64,000 nt of DNA, from assembly GCF_029338355.1 (NCBI RefSeq), contig NZ_CP119802.1, positions 186,001 through 250,000 on the forward strand. The letters are read 5' to 3'. The DNA is from Halosegnis marinus. GTDB lineage: Archaea > Halobacteriota > Halobacteria > Halobacteriales > Haloarculaceae. Below the pieces are notes generated by a model that made no database searches, was not told the DNA's origin, and saw only the letters and a list, made by a program, of their open reading frames with translations. Positions 47,793-56,620 of the stretch are shown here, one piece after another (the first letter of the stretch is position 1; every line of letters begins with the position of its first letter). Position numbers and translations under genes: made by a program.

Positions 47793-47966
47793 ATGAGCGC
47801 GACCATCGTCCCCCCGACCGAGCGCGAGTGCGAGCGATGCGGCCGGCGGGACCGCTGGGACGACGAGACGGAGAACTGGGTCATCGACGGGCGGCGCGGC
47901 TCCCCCACCTGTATCCACGAGTGGGACATCAACGGGAGCTACAACCCCGTCGCGGAGAGCACGTAA
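47793..47966 (+). CDS. HEWD-family small protein
   Basis: A 57-residue haloarchaeal protein. The ending IHEWDINGSYNPVAES carries the HEWD motif for which the family is named. CERCGRRDRWDDETENWVI (about 14-33) gives one CxxC and a later Cys (TCIHEWD), so a zinc site is possible. It begins at ATG 47793. Function is unknown, but the family is widespread in Halobacteria. Confidence 0.88.
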   Translation: MSATIVPPTERECERCGRRDRWDDETENWVIDGRRGSPTCIHEWDINGSYNPVAEST

Positions 47967-48041
47967 CCCCCGGCGGTTTCAGTTTCACTTTCACCGCGCG
48001 CTAGGCCGACGTTAAGGGCGGTGGCGGTCGCTCCACCGAGT

Positions 48042-48242
48042 ATGAGCGTCAGCGTGGACACCGTACGAACCGACGGGGAGGAGAGCGACGGCGTGCCGCC
48101 CGCGTCGTGGATAGTCGGCAGCGGCGCGAGCCTCGACGTGTCGGACGTGCCGCCGGCTCGCGTGGCGGCGTACGCCCGCCGGGCCGACACCGAGGTCCAC
48201 TTCGAGCGGAAGGGCGGCCGGACCTACCTCGTCGCGGCGTAG
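48042..48242 (+). CDS. Small haloarchaeal protein, function unknown
   Basis: A 66-residue protein: MSVSVDTVRTDGEESDGVPPASWIVGSGASLDVSDVPPARVAAYARRADTEVHFERKGGRTYLVAA. No catalytic or metal motif is visible. The pattern looks like a short beta-alpha-beta fold. It starts at ATG 48042. A TATA-like GTTAAG lies about 28 nt upstream. Its stop abuts the convergent UspA gene. Confidence 0.65.
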   Translation: MSVSVDTVRTDGEESDGVPPASWIVGSGASLDVSDVPPARVAAYARRADTEVHFERKGGRTYLVAA

Positions 48243-48689
48243 CTACTCCCCGTCCTCCCAGACCTCGCCCTCCTCCATCACGGAGACGACGGGGCGCTCG
48301 GCGTCCATCAGGACGGTCTGGGCGACCGACCCGAACAGCGCCTTCCCGACCGGCGAGCGGTCGCGCCCCCCGATAACGAGGTAGTCGGCGTCGAGTTCGT
48401 GCGCCACGTCGAGGATCGTCTCGGCCACCGGGCCGACCTCGCCGCGGAAGCGCGTGTCCCCGATACCGCCGAGCGTGCCCCGGGTGACCCGCCGGGCGAG
48501 GCTCCTGGCGGTCTCCTCGGCGTTCTCCAGGTAGTAGTCGGGCGTCGAGTCCTGTCGGTCGGCGAACTCGTCGTTGCTCATCACGTGGAGCACGAGCAGC
48601 GGTTCCCCGTACGCCTTCGCGAGGTCGAACCCGGTCCTGACGACGGGGTCCTCGTCGTACTCGCCGTTGACGGCTGCGATAACTGTCAT
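48243..48689 (-). CDS. Universal stress protein UspA family (copy 2)
   Basis: A 148-residue Usp. MTVIAAVNGEYDEDPVVRTGFDLAKAYGEPLLVLHVM forms the first strand and helix. The nucleotide-binding motif is DYLVIGGRDRSPVGKALFGSVAQTVLMDAERPVVSVM, a complete G-R-D-R-x9-G-S type. It is not close in sequence to copy 1 at 45313. It is a single gene. The ligand is probably ATP. Confidence 0.9.
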   Translation of the reverse strand: MTVIAAVNGEYDEDPVVRTGFDLAKAYGEPLLVLHVMSNDEFADRQDSTPDYYLENAEETARSLARRVTRGTLGGIGDTRFRGEVGPVAETILDVAHELDADYLVIGGRDRSPVGKALFGSVAQTVLMDAERPVVSVMEEGEVWEDGE

Positions 48690-48750
48690 ACCGGCGAGTG
48701 GCGACCCGACGTGTTAAAAGAACCGTGACATGTCAGCACAGGTGCCGCGG

Positions 48751-49254
48751 TCACTCGACGCGTGTCGAGGTGTCGCGGTGGCGCTCCTTCAGGCGGACGT
48801 ACTCCTCGCCGGCGAAGGCCCACGGCGACTCGTCGTACTCGCGAACGGGGTCGGCCGGGACGCCGGCGACGAGCGTGTTCGGCGGTATCTCCGTCCCCTC
48901 CGTGACGAGGGCGTTCGCCGCGACCATCGCCTCGGTGCCGACGACGCTCCGGTCGAGCACGACCGCGCCCATCCCGACGAGCGCGCGTTCTCCCACCGTT
49001 GCGGCGTGAACGACGGCGTTGTGCCCGACGGTCGCGCCCGGCTTCAGGTCCGCGCCCTCGTGACACACCGCGCCGTCCTGAACGTTCGCGCCCTCGCCGA
49101 CGCGGATGTGTCCGCGGTCGCCGCGCAACACCGCGTTGGGCCACACCGAGGCGTCGGCGTCGAGCGTCACGTCGCCGACGACGACCGCCGTCTCGTCGAC
49201 GTACGCCGAGTCGTGTATCTCCGGTTCCGTGCCGTCGAGCGAGCGAACGACCAT
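48751..49254 (-). CDS. Gamma-carbonic-anhydrase-family protein
   Basis: A 167-residue left-handed beta-helix of hexapeptide repeats. The three expected zinc histidines lie in DGAVCHEGADLKPG and VGHNAVVHAATVG. The YrdA/CaiE-type C-terminus is TEIPPNTLVAGVPADPVREYDES. Haloarchaea use such proteins as carbonic anhydrase or as uncharacterised acyltransferase-like proteins. The residues are consistent with carbonic anhydrase activity, but Cam-specific loop residues are absent, so YrdA-like is more cautious. Confidence 0.88.
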   Translation of the reverse strand: MVVRSLDGTEPEIHDSAYVDETAVVVGDVTLDADASVWPNAVLRGDRGHIRVGEGANVQDGAVCHEGADLKPGATVGHNAVVHAATVGERALVGMGAVVLDRSVVGTEAMVAANALVTEGTEIPPNTLVAGVPADPVREYDESPWAFAGEEYVRLKERHRDTSTRVE

Positions 49255-49284
49255 ACCCCGCCCGCGTGACGGACGGACAAAAGC

Positions 49285-50247
49285 CTAGTAGTCGAGGTCG
49301 TCGGTGACGTAGTCGAGGCCGAGGACGAGGCCCGCCCCGACGGCGGCCGCGCCGACGACCAGCGCGGTCACCGGGAGGGTCCACGCCGTCACGTTCCCGC
49401 CCACTTCGAGGGCCGGCGCGCGCAGCGCCCCGACGATGAGCGCGACGAGGAAGGTGAGCGTCGCGCGCCGGTAGTTGGCCAGCGCGTACTTGACGGCGTG
49501 CGAGACGGTGAGGAGGCCCAGCAGCGCGCCGGTCACGAACGTCGCGACGACGGTGCCGGTCGGCACGACACCCGAGGGGTCGCCGCCCGCCGCGGCGACC
49601 AGCGCCGCGAGGAAGTCGCCGGGCACTCCGGTCATGTACTCGTACTGGCCGAGCAGGTAGAGGATGAACGACCCGGAAACCCCGGGCAGTATCATCGCCG
49701 AGACGGCGACGGCTCCCGAGAGGAAGATAACCGGGAGCGCGTGGCTCCCCTCGGCGCTCGCGGTCGCCCCCGACAGCAGGAAGGCGAACAGGAACCCCGC
49801 GACGGCGACGGCCGCGCCCCGCGGGTTCCGGACGGCGAGTTCGTCGCGGAGGACGACCGCGCTCGCGCCGATGAGGCCGAAGAAGAACGCGTACGTCCCG
49901 ACGGGGTACTCCGTGACGGCGACGTGCATCACGCCCGACATCGCCGCGACGGCCGTGACGACGCCGAGGCCGAGCGCGAGGAGGAACGGCACGTCCATCG
50001 CCACGAGGTCGCGGGAGAGCGCCCGGCGCCCGTCGCGGGTGTGGAGCCGCGGGACGTGTTCGAGCGCCCGGGGGTCGAGCGCCGTGATGGCGCCGACCAG
50101 CCGTTCGTACACCCCGACGATGAGCGCGATAGTGCCGCCGGAGACGCCGGGGACGGCGTCGGCAGCGCCCATACAGACGCCCTTCAGGTAGACGGCGAGC
50201 GTGCCGCGGACGCCGCCTGCCTCGTCGGTGCGGGCGCTGTCGTCCAT
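49285..50247 (-). CDS. DUF368 membrane protein, predicted polyprenyl-phosphate translocase (PopT-like)
   Basis: A 320-residue membrane protein with about eight hydrophobic segments. The two family signatures are VCMGAADAVPGVSGGTIALIVGVYERLV (about 21-48) and AMILPGVSGSFILYLLGQYEYM (about 184-205). DUF368 proteins are now linked to recycling undecaprenyl phosphate across the bacterial membrane (PopT). In an archaeon the natural cargo would be dolichyl phosphate released by AglB. The next gene upstream is aglB (1-nt gap), so co-expression is very likely and fits this role. Confidence 0.88.
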   Translation of the reverse strand: MDDSARTDEAGGVRGTLAVYLKGVCMGAADAVPGVSGGTIALIVGVYERLVGAITALDPRALEHVPRLHTRDGRRALSRDLVAMDVPFLLALGLGVVTAVAAMSGVMHVAVTEYPVGTYAFFFGLIGASAVVLRDELAVRNPRGAAVAVAGFLFAFLLSGATASAEGSHALPVIFLSGAVAVSAMILPGVSGSFILYLLGQYEYMTGVPGDFLAALVAAAGGDPSGVVPTGTVVATFVTGALLGLLTVSHAVKYALANYRRATLTFLVALIVGALRAPALEVGGNVTAWTLPVTALVVGAAAVGAGLVLGLDYVTDDLDY

Positions 50248-50248
50248 C

Positions 50249-53158
50249 CTACGCGGGGCGTGCGGCGAACGTCGTCGGCCCGGAGAGCGACGCCGCGGTG
50301 CCCGCGGTGTCGTCCTCCGTCGGCTCGGTCGGCGTCGTGAGCAGGCCCTGCGTGTCGTTCGTCGTGTTCGTCGTGTTCGCGCCCTCCGGCTCGTCCACGA
50401 CCGTCCGGGTCAGTTCGACCGTCGTGGTCGAGTCGTCCTCGCCGAGCACCTGGCCCTCGCTCACGTCGCCCGTGGCGTTGAACACGGTCGTCGTCAGCGT
50501 GGACTCGTTGGTCTCCTGCGGGGTCGCGAACTCGTAGGGGCCGTCGGCCACGACGCTCGTGTTCGTGTAGCCCTCGTCGAGCCCCCACTCGTCGTCGCCG
50601 GTCGTGGCGTACGGGAGCGTGAACTCGGCGACGCCGTTCTCGTCCGTCCTCGCGCGCTGGCGGTAGGTGAACGTCTGGTTACGCGTCGTCATCCGCATCT
50701 GCACCGTCGCGGTGACGTTCGTGTTCGCCGGCCCCTCGACGGTGACGTTCGCGCCGGGGACGCGCTCGAACGTCTTCACCGCCGGATAGATGTTCCGCGA
50801 GGTGCGGTCGAACCGCGAGGCCTGGCTCGCGTGGACCAGCCGGTAGTGTTCGAGCGCGGGGACGTACTCGGACGGGAAGCCGTCGAGCCCGCCGATCTGT
50901 GCCGAGCCGTCCTGCTCGACGAACTCCTCGGCGGCGCTCCGGTTCTGGAAGCTCCGCACGACCGGGCCGTTCGCCGGCGTCACGTAGAACAGCCGGCCCT
51001 CGTTGACGGTCGTCTCGTAGTCGAAGACGAACGTCTGCCCGTCGTCGGGTATCTGGGCCGCGCCGTTGTACTGGAACAGCCGCACGCGGAGGCTCTCCTG
51101 GCCCCGCGGCGTGTTGATGTTGTACGCGACGCGCGCCTGTCCGTTCGAGGAGACGTTGTAGATGGTCCGGGCGATGTCGTTGTCTGCCCGCGCGTCCGTC
51201 TGCGAGAGGCCGTAGCGGTCCTCCCACGCGGTCGGCGCGGCGTACTTGCGCGTGCCGGGGACGCCGAGCTGGTAGTCCACCATCACGTAGCGGGTCTCCT
51301 CGGAGCCGCCGTTCTCCATCAGCGTCGTCGCCGTGGACTCGTTCGGGGCGAGCAGGACGTTCGCCGAGTAGTCGGCGTTCGCCTGGAACGGGTTCGCGTT
51401 CGGCACGCGGTGGCCGAGGACGGTTATCCAGTGGCCGTAGTCCCACCACGCGAGGGTCCCGTACTCCCCTTCGTCGTACTGGAAGTCGTCTGTCCGCTCG
51501 TAGGAGCCGAGGTACTCCAAGTCGGAGGGGCTCCCGTCGCCGTACGCGCCCATCTCGGGCGTGTTGTCCTCCATCCAGTCGAGGCTCCCGGTCCAGAGGC
51601 CGACCTCGCCGGGCGACGCGCTGGCGTTGGCGACGTTCGGGGCGGTTCGCGCGCCGACGGCCATCGGCGCGGCGACGAGCATCACGACCGAGAGCACCGC
51701 CATCACCTGATACCCCGAGGGCGTCTCGGCGTTCCGTAGCGCCTCGCCGAGGTCCACGAGGTCGAAGACGACGGCCGCGAGGTAGCCGTTCAGCACGGCC
51801 ACCGGGATCGCGAAGTAGTACTCGAAGCGGCGCTGGGTGATGGCCGCGAGGAACAGCAGGACGGCCAACACGAGGACGAACAGCCGGTCCGCGCGCGCCT
51901 CGTCCGCGACGGCGGCCTTGTACGCCATGAACGCGCCGCCGGCGATGGCGGTGAACAGGCCGAAGCCGTAGAACGACGAGAAGAAGGCGAACACTGACTC
52001 GAGCGGCACCGGCTGGGCCTCGGCGACCGTCCGGCTGCCGGCCGTCGAGGTGTAACCGAAGATGCGCAGCACCTGGTCGGCGAAGAAGCCGAAGGTGCTC
52101 GGGAGGACGACGGCGAACAGCCCGAGGCCGACGACACCGACGCCGACGACGCCGACCGGGTACAGCGAGCGGTCGAGCCCGCGGGTGTCCCAGACGCGGG
52201 CGAACCCGGCGAGGAACACACAGCCGAGCGCGAGCGCGAAGGCGAGCGCCGGCTGGAGCAGCGAGAGCGTCGTCGCGCTGATGTCGAACGTATCGACGGT
52301 CGCGAGCGTCAGGACGCCCGCGACGGTGCCCGCGACGATTCCGGTCGCGGCGACGTGGTCGGGGCTGACGCCAGTGGCCTGGTACACCGAGGCCGCGAGC
52401 GCGAAGAACAGCCCGAGGACGCCGAGGAGGAAGACGCCCGGCGGCCACGTCCAGAGGTACAGCGCGATGCCGAGACCCGCGAGCGCCCCCCACGCGACGA
52501 CGGGCCGCAGCGGCTCGAACTCGCGGGCGGTGACGAGCTCCCAGACGGGCTTCTCGGCCATCGAGACGCGCAGCGATTTCGCGACCGCGGCGACGGCCAC
52601 GAGGATGAAGAACACCTCGGCGATGTGGTGGTCGGAGAAGCCCACGAGGCCGCGAGAGAGGAACTGGCCCGTGGTGAGCGTGAGGAAGAGCACGGAGACG
52701 AGCGCGCCCTCCCGGCCCACGACCTGCCGGGCGAACAGGTACGCCGGCACGAGCGCGAACGCGCCGAAGACCGCGGGCGCGAACAGGTGGGTCATCGCGA
52801 CCTGCTGGGTCGTCGGCGAGCCGAGGCCCACGACGAGCGCCGCGGTCGCGATGATCTGGTCGTAGAGGGTGCCGAACTGCCCGACGAAGGTGCCGGTCGG
52901 GAACTCCGTCCACGGGTCGAACGGCATCGTGAACGGCCAGTGTTCGACGGTGTACTGTACCATCCGGTAGTGGTACCACGCGTCGTTCCCGGAGTAGAGC
53001 ACGCGGCCGTCGACGACGAAGTTCCGCCAGCCGCGGGTACGCACCCACAGCGAGAAGGCGACCGCGAGCGCTAATAGCGGGACGTGGTAGCTGTCGCGGA
53101 CCCGGTCGAGGACGGACCGGTCCCCGCCGTCCGCGCGTTGCTCGGAGCGGCTACTCAT
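50249..53158 (-). CDS. aglB: Dolichyl-phosphooligosaccharide-protein glycotransferase (oligosaccharyltransferase)
   Basis: A 969-residue STT3-type enzyme that moves the lipid-linked glycan to Asn in N-x-S/T sequons of S-layer and other surface proteins. About 13 hydrophobic segments fill residues 25-500. The metal/substrate Asp is in SGNDAWYHYR in the first loop, and the second motif is FSDHHIAE. The WWDYGHW catalytic-acceptor motif is at residues 571-577. The large extracellular C-terminal domain runs to 969. The ATG at 53156-53158 is chosen. It is followed 1 nt later by the DUF368 translocase. Confidence 0.96.
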   Translation of the reverse strand: MSSRSEQRADGGDRSVLDRVRDSYHVPLLALAVAFSLWVRTRGWRNFVVDGRVLYSGNDAWYHYRMVQYTVEHWPFTMPFDPWTEFPTGTFVGQFGTLYDQIIATAALVVGLGSPTTQQVAMTHLFAPAVFGAFALVPAYLFARQVVGREGALVSVLFLTLTTGQFLSRGLVGFSDHHIAEVFFILVAVAAVAKSLRVSMAEKPVWELVTAREFEPLRPVVAWGALAGLGIALYLWTWPPGVFLLGVLGLFFALAASVYQATGVSPDHVAATGIVAGTVAGVLTLATVDTFDISATTLSLLQPALAFALALGCVFLAGFARVWDTRGLDRSLYPVGVVGVGVVGLGLFAVVLPSTFGFFADQVLRIFGYTSTAGSRTVAEAQPVPLESVFAFFSSFYGFGLFTAIAGGAFMAYKAAVADEARADRLFVLVLAVLLFLAAITQRRFEYYFAIPVAVLNGYLAAVVFDLVDLGEALRNAETPSGYQVMAVLSVVMLVAAPMAVGARTAPNVANASASPGEVGLWTGSLDWMEDNTPEMGAYGDGSPSDLEYLGSYERTDDFQYDEGEYGTLAWWDYGHWITVLGHRVPNANPFQANADYSANVLLAPNESTATTLMENGGSEETRYVMVDYQLGVPGTRKYAAPTAWEDRYGLSQTDARADNDIARTIYNVSSNGQARVAYNINTPRGQESLRVRLFQYNGAAQIPDDGQTFVFDYETTVNEGRLFYVTPANGPVVRSFQNRSAAEEFVEQDGSAQIGGLDGFPSEYVPALEHYRLVHASQASRFDRTSRNIYPAVKTFERVPGANVTVEGPANTNVTATVQMRMTTRNQTFTYRQRARTDENGVAEFTLPYATTGDDEWGLDEGYTNTSVVADGPYEFATPQETNESTLTTTVFNATGDVSEGQVLGEDDSTTTVELTRTVVDEPEGANTTNTTNDTQGLLTTPTEPTEDDTAGTAASLSGPTTFAARPA

Positions 53159-53181
53159 TGCTTTCACGTGCCCCAAAACGC

Positions 53182-53190
53182 GCATAAGCC
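53182..53190. promoter_or_regulatory. Shared TATA-like region between aglB and the divergent glycosyltransferase
   Basis: GCATAAGCC lies about 25-30 nt from both the aglB ATG (53158, minus strand) and the ATG at 53212 (plus strand). The minus-strand reading GGCTTATGC suits aglB. The plus-strand reading supports initiation at 53212. Confidence 0.45.
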
Positions 53191-53211
53191 TTCTGACTTC
53201 TAGTAGTTGGA

Positions 53212-54201
53212 ATGGGGATTTCGGAGCCTTGCGGCAGATTCGTAAGTGATTTCATACCGGATTATTCAGTTGGTCGTGTGCGAATCTCTGTCGTCCTGTG
53301 TACGTACTCCCTCGATCGATATCCCGAGTTCAGTGAAGCCGCAAGGAGCGTTCTCGGACAGACGCACGACGATGTGGAGCTGGTCGTCGTGGTCGACGGG
53401 ACGGACAGGGTGTACGACCGTGCACGGGACGACTTCGGCGACCACGAGGACACGACCGTCTATTGTAACGACCGGAACCGTGGCCTGTCGCACAGCCGTA
53501 ACGTGGGGGCGGATCTCGCGACGGGCGACGTCGTCGCCTTCCTCGACGACGATGCAGTCGCCGCGCCGGACTGGGCGGAACACATCGTCGACGGATACCG
53601 CCGTCGGGACGCCGTGGCGGTAGGCGGGAAGATGATGCCCGACTGGCTCGCCGGCGAGCCCACGTATCTCCCCCCTGAATTCTACTTCCTCATCGGCGTC
53701 ACTCACCGTGGATTCCGTGAGGACGAGGGGTACGTGAGGAACACGTTCAGTTCGAACCTCTCGTTCGACAGAGAGGTGTTCCTCGAACTCGGCGGGTTCA
53801 AGACGGAGATGGGAAAACGGGGAGAAAACGATCTTCAAGGGGGGGAGACAGAACTGTGTGTCCGCCTCGAACGGACGTACGGACGCCGGGTTCTGTATAT
53901 TCCCGACGCGGTGGTCGAACACAAGATCTACGAGTACCGTACGGAACGACGATGGCTACTCGAACGCTCATTCTGGCAGGGATACTCCAAGCGCCGACTC
54001 GAGGAGACGAGTGCGGACGGGACGGAGACGGAGCGCGAGTTCGTTCGTGAGCTGTTGACGAGATATATCCCCGGACGAGTCCGGGAGGCGATCCGTCGTC
54101 CGTCGCTGGATCGTATCGACTGTCTCGTGATGTTACATCTCCTCATAGGAGCGACCGCGCTTGGATACGGCTACGCGGTCGTCAAGACCCTTACCGAGTA
54201 G
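53212..54201 (+). CDS. Family-2 glycosyltransferase, AglG-like (dolichyl-phosphate sugar addition)
   Basis: A 329-residue GT2 enzyme. RISVVLCTYSLDRYPEFSEAARSVLGQTHDDVELVVVVDGTD (about 24-65) is the nucleotide-sugar fold, and VVAFLDDDAVAAPDWAEHIV has the acidic metal motif. The C-terminal LERSFWQGYSKRRL and a hydrophobic end (LLIGATALGYGYAVV) suggest membrane contact. It resembles glucuronosyltransferase AglG of Haloferax. Start choice is uncertain: ATG 53212 has TATA spacing, but homologues of this fold begin near VRISVVLC, i.e. GTG 53278. It diverges from aglB. Confidence 0.82.
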   Translation: MGISEPCGRFVSDFIPDYSVGRVRISVVLCTYSLDRYPEFSEAARSVLGQTHDDVELVVVVDGTDRVYDRARDDFGDHEDTTVYCNDRNRGLSHSRNVGADLATGDVVAFLDDDAVAAPDWAEHIVDGYRRRDAVAVGGKMMPDWLAGEPTYLPPEFYFLIGVTHRGFREDEGYVRNTFSSNLSFDREVFLELGGFKTEMGKRGENDLQGGETELCVRLERTYGRRVLYIPDAVVEHKIYEYRTERRWLLERSFWQGYSKRRLEETSADGTETEREFVRELLTRYIPGRVREAIRRPSLDRIDCLVMLHLLIGATALGYGYAVVKTLTE

Positions 54202-55095
54202 TCACGACTTCCGCCGACGCCACGCCTTTCGAACATCCGCTACGGAGGGACCAAGGTTTGACAGCAGCTCCGTAAAGGGAGCGATTTCGCCGTCGAACGC
54301 TAGCTCCGGTGGCCGGGCCGAAACGGCGAGACACTCGTAGAGACTCAGCACGAACCGAGTCGCTTCGGTGTACGTGTTGGCGAGAACAGTACTCCCCACG
54401 GAGGAGCCGAAGGAGTCTCGATACCGTGACAACATATCCTCCGTCTCGACGGAGACTGCGTCCATATCCTCTGTCTTCTGCTGTTCGTGGCGTCGAAACC
54501 CGGAGAACACGTCGCGAACGTGGCGGACGTCGAACTCCTCCGAGATTCTGAGCCAGTACTCGTAATCCATGCAGAACTGCAACGACGTGTCGAGACGGTG
54601 TGTTTTCACCACTTCGTTTCGGAAGAATACCGCCGGCTGGCCGATGAGAATTCGATACGCGAGCTTCCGGCGGTCGAATTCAGGCCGGACATCGAGTTCC
54701 GTTACCCGGGACCGGTCATCCACATACGCTAGGTCGCCGTAGATGACGTCGGCCCCAGTTCTGTCGAACCACTCGCTGACGCGCTCGAAGACACTCGTAT
54801 CGAAGTACACGTCGTCCGAGTTCAGCCACCCGACCACATCACCCGTCGCCCGATCGAATCCCTCGTTTATCGCGGCCGACTGCCCGCCGTCCGGCTCGGA
54901 GCGCCAATGGACATCGTAGTCGACACGTCCGGCGTAGTCGTCGATGAGTTCCGGTGACCCGTCGTTGGACCCCCCGTCAAGGACGATGTGTTGGATGTCT
55001 CCGTGACTCTGGTTCTCAACCGAAGCGAGATTGTCGGGGAGGTACTCGGCTTGATTGTAGGATGGAGTGACAACCGAGAAGGTACGGGTAGACAT
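54202..55095 (-). CDS. Family-2 glycosyltransferase (WcaA/rhamnosyl-like)
   Basis: A 297-residue GT-A enzyme. FSVVTPSYNQAEYLPDNLASVENQSHGDIQHIVLDGGSNDGSPELID (about 6-52) and VVGWLNSDDVYF with the DxD-like SDD (about 87-98) are the standard motifs. FFRNEVVKTHRLDTSLQFCMDYEYWLRISE is the acceptor-side region. It is soluble with no membrane segment. The GC content here is visibly lower than in the core genes, in line with recent transfer or a variable locus. It abuts the convergent AglG-like gene. Confidence 0.85.
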   Translation of the reverse strand: MSTRTFSVVTPSYNQAEYLPDNLASVENQSHGDIQHIVLDGGSNDGSPELIDDYAGRVDYDVHWRSEPDGGQSAAINEGFDRATGDVVGWLNSDDVYFDTSVFERVSEWFDRTGADVIYGDLAYVDDRSRVTELDVRPEFDRRKLAYRILIGQPAVFFRNEVVKTHRLDTSLQFCMDYEYWLRISEEFDVRHVRDVFSGFRRHEQQKTEDMDAVSVETEDMLSRYRDSFGSSVGSTVLANTYTEATRFVLSLYECLAVSARPPELAFDGEIAPFTELLSNLGPSVADVRKAWRRRKS

Positions 55096-55152
55096 CGAGT
55101 CGGAATTCCAAGGGCCTTGAGTAATGATTTTCGTTCGCGTACGATACCGACG

Positions 55153-56535
55153 TTAGAGGTATCCCAGCCCTTTGAGCTTCTCCTCCGTCGCCACGGTAAT
55201 CTCGGAGTCCGAACGCCGGGTCCGTGCTCGCTCGTGAGCGGTCTCGATGTCCTCGCCGAACAGTTCCGCTTCAAGATCGGCGATGGACGGAATATCCTCG
55301 AGAAGTTCTTGATGGGACGGAACGTCGGCGTGAATCCGATACCGCGCGACTCGCCCCTTGCTGTCCCAGTAGTCCTTGAACCCATCATGATAGACACACC
55401 GAGCCAGCCGCTCTTCGTCGGAGTTCGGTCTGTTGTTGCCAATCCGCTCGGCCGCGATCCGTTCGGCGGAGATATCCGGGATATCACCGACAGAAAGACC
55501 GGCGAGCAGCGTTCCGAAGTCCCGGTGGGAGACGTATCGGTCCGTCCGGGGGGCCGGTCCCTCGGGTGAGTCGATAATCAGGGCCGGAACGTGAAGCAGT
55601 CCCTCCGAGAGGCTACAGTCCGAGTGTTCGAAGAGGTAGTCGTCCACGGGACCGCCGAGGTTCTCCCCGTGGTCGGCCGAGACGACGAACGTCGTCGGTT
55701 CAGAGGTCGCCTTCTGGATGTCGTCTATGAGCCGACTGAGTCGCCTATCGAGGTAGTCAACGGCGGCTCGGTACAGACCCACGTATCGTTCGATCTCGTC
55801 AGATTGCTCCTTTTTCGCCTCGGCGTCCCAGTCGACGTCCTCGGACTTCCAAGTCGACGGCGTGTCGAAGTACTCATTGTCGAACCCGCGCATCGGCGTC
55901 AGCGGGCCGTGGGCGTCCATGAAGTTGGCAAAGAGGAAGAACGGCTCCCGACTCCCTCCGCCCAGTGTACGTTTTCGAATAGACCGCTCGACAGCACGAC
56001 AACCCCTGTCGAAGGGCTTCTTTACCGGGAGTTGTTTGCTGAGGTCGTCGAGCGTGACGTGGACGCCGTTCAGGAAGCTTCGAACCGGGTGTTCGTGTTT
56101 GGCCGACGCGACCGCGAACGCCAAGTGCTTCCGAATCCCATTGTACTCACACTCGCGGCCGAAATTCGAGACATCGATCCCGCTAGGAAATCTCCGGTTG
56201 GAAGAGATTCCAACGAAGTCGTCGAACAGTCCGTCGAAACCGAAGTCGTCGCCCGCGAACACGTTGGCACTCACTCCGACAGTTCGGTGGTCGGGCATAC
56301 GCGACAGGAACGTGTCGTCGTCGGACACGTTGGTGTAGTGGCGCGCGTACGTGTGGACGCCGTGTTCGGACGGTAGTTCGCCGGTAAAGAGGCTCGCGTG
56401 GCTGGGGACGCTCCAGGAACTCGCCGCTCGGCACTGTTCGTACTCCACGTCTGCACGCGACCGTAGTCGTACCGCGACCTCGTCGAAGACGTCCTTTCTC
56501 ACCGAGTCGAGGACGAACAGAACGACGTTTCTCAT
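55153..56535 (-). CDS. Sulfatase/alkaline-phosphatase-superfamily protein
   Basis: A 460-residue hydrolase/transferase of the alkaline-phosphatase fold. MRNVVLFVLDSVRKDVFDE holds the first metal Asp. SSWSVPSHASLFTGELPSEHGVHTY carries the nucleophile region, with Ser and no Cys at the sulfatase C/S-x-P-x-R position and His replacing Arg. VVSADHGENLGG holds the second metal site (DHGE). It ends KLKGLGYL, common in haloarchaeal members. It may be a sulfatase or a phosphate/sulfate-group transferase decorating the glycan. Residues HSDCSLSEGLLHVPALI complete the site. Confidence 0.82.
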   Translation of the reverse strand: MRNVVLFVLDSVRKDVFDEVAVRLRSRADVEYEQCRAASSWSVPSHASLFTGELPSEHGVHTYARHYTNVSDDDTFLSRMPDHRTVGVSANVFAGDDFGFDGLFDDFVGISSNRRFPSGIDVSNFGRECEYNGIRKHLAFAVASAKHEHPVRSFLNGVHVTLDDLSKQLPVKKPFDRGCRAVERSIRKRTLGGGSREPFFLFANFMDAHGPLTPMRGFDNEYFDTPSTWKSEDVDWDAEAKKEQSDEIERYVGLYRAAVDYLDRRLSRLIDDIQKATSEPTTFVVSADHGENLGGPVDDYLFEHSDCSLSEGLLHVPALIIDSPEGPAPRTDRYVSHRDFGTLLAGLSVGDIPDISAERIAAERIGNNRPNSDEERLARCVYHDGFKDYWDSKGRVARYRIHADVPSHQELLEDIPSIADLEAELFGEDIETAHERARTRRSDSEITVATEEKLKGLGYL

Positions 56536-56560
56536 TCGGTGAAAGATGGTTGCGACGACA

Positions 56561-56566
56561 CATTAA
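56561..56566 (-). promoter_or_regulatory. TATA-like element for the sulfatase-family gene
   Basis: CATTAA on the plus strand (TTAATG on the minus strand) lies 26-31 nt upstream of the ATG at 56535, in an otherwise GC-rich gap. Confidence 0.45.
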
Positions 56567-56620
56567 GTCTAGTTCTCCCGCGGGATAGGAGACTGGTTCG
56601 ACCGTGACAGTCGGCCATAG

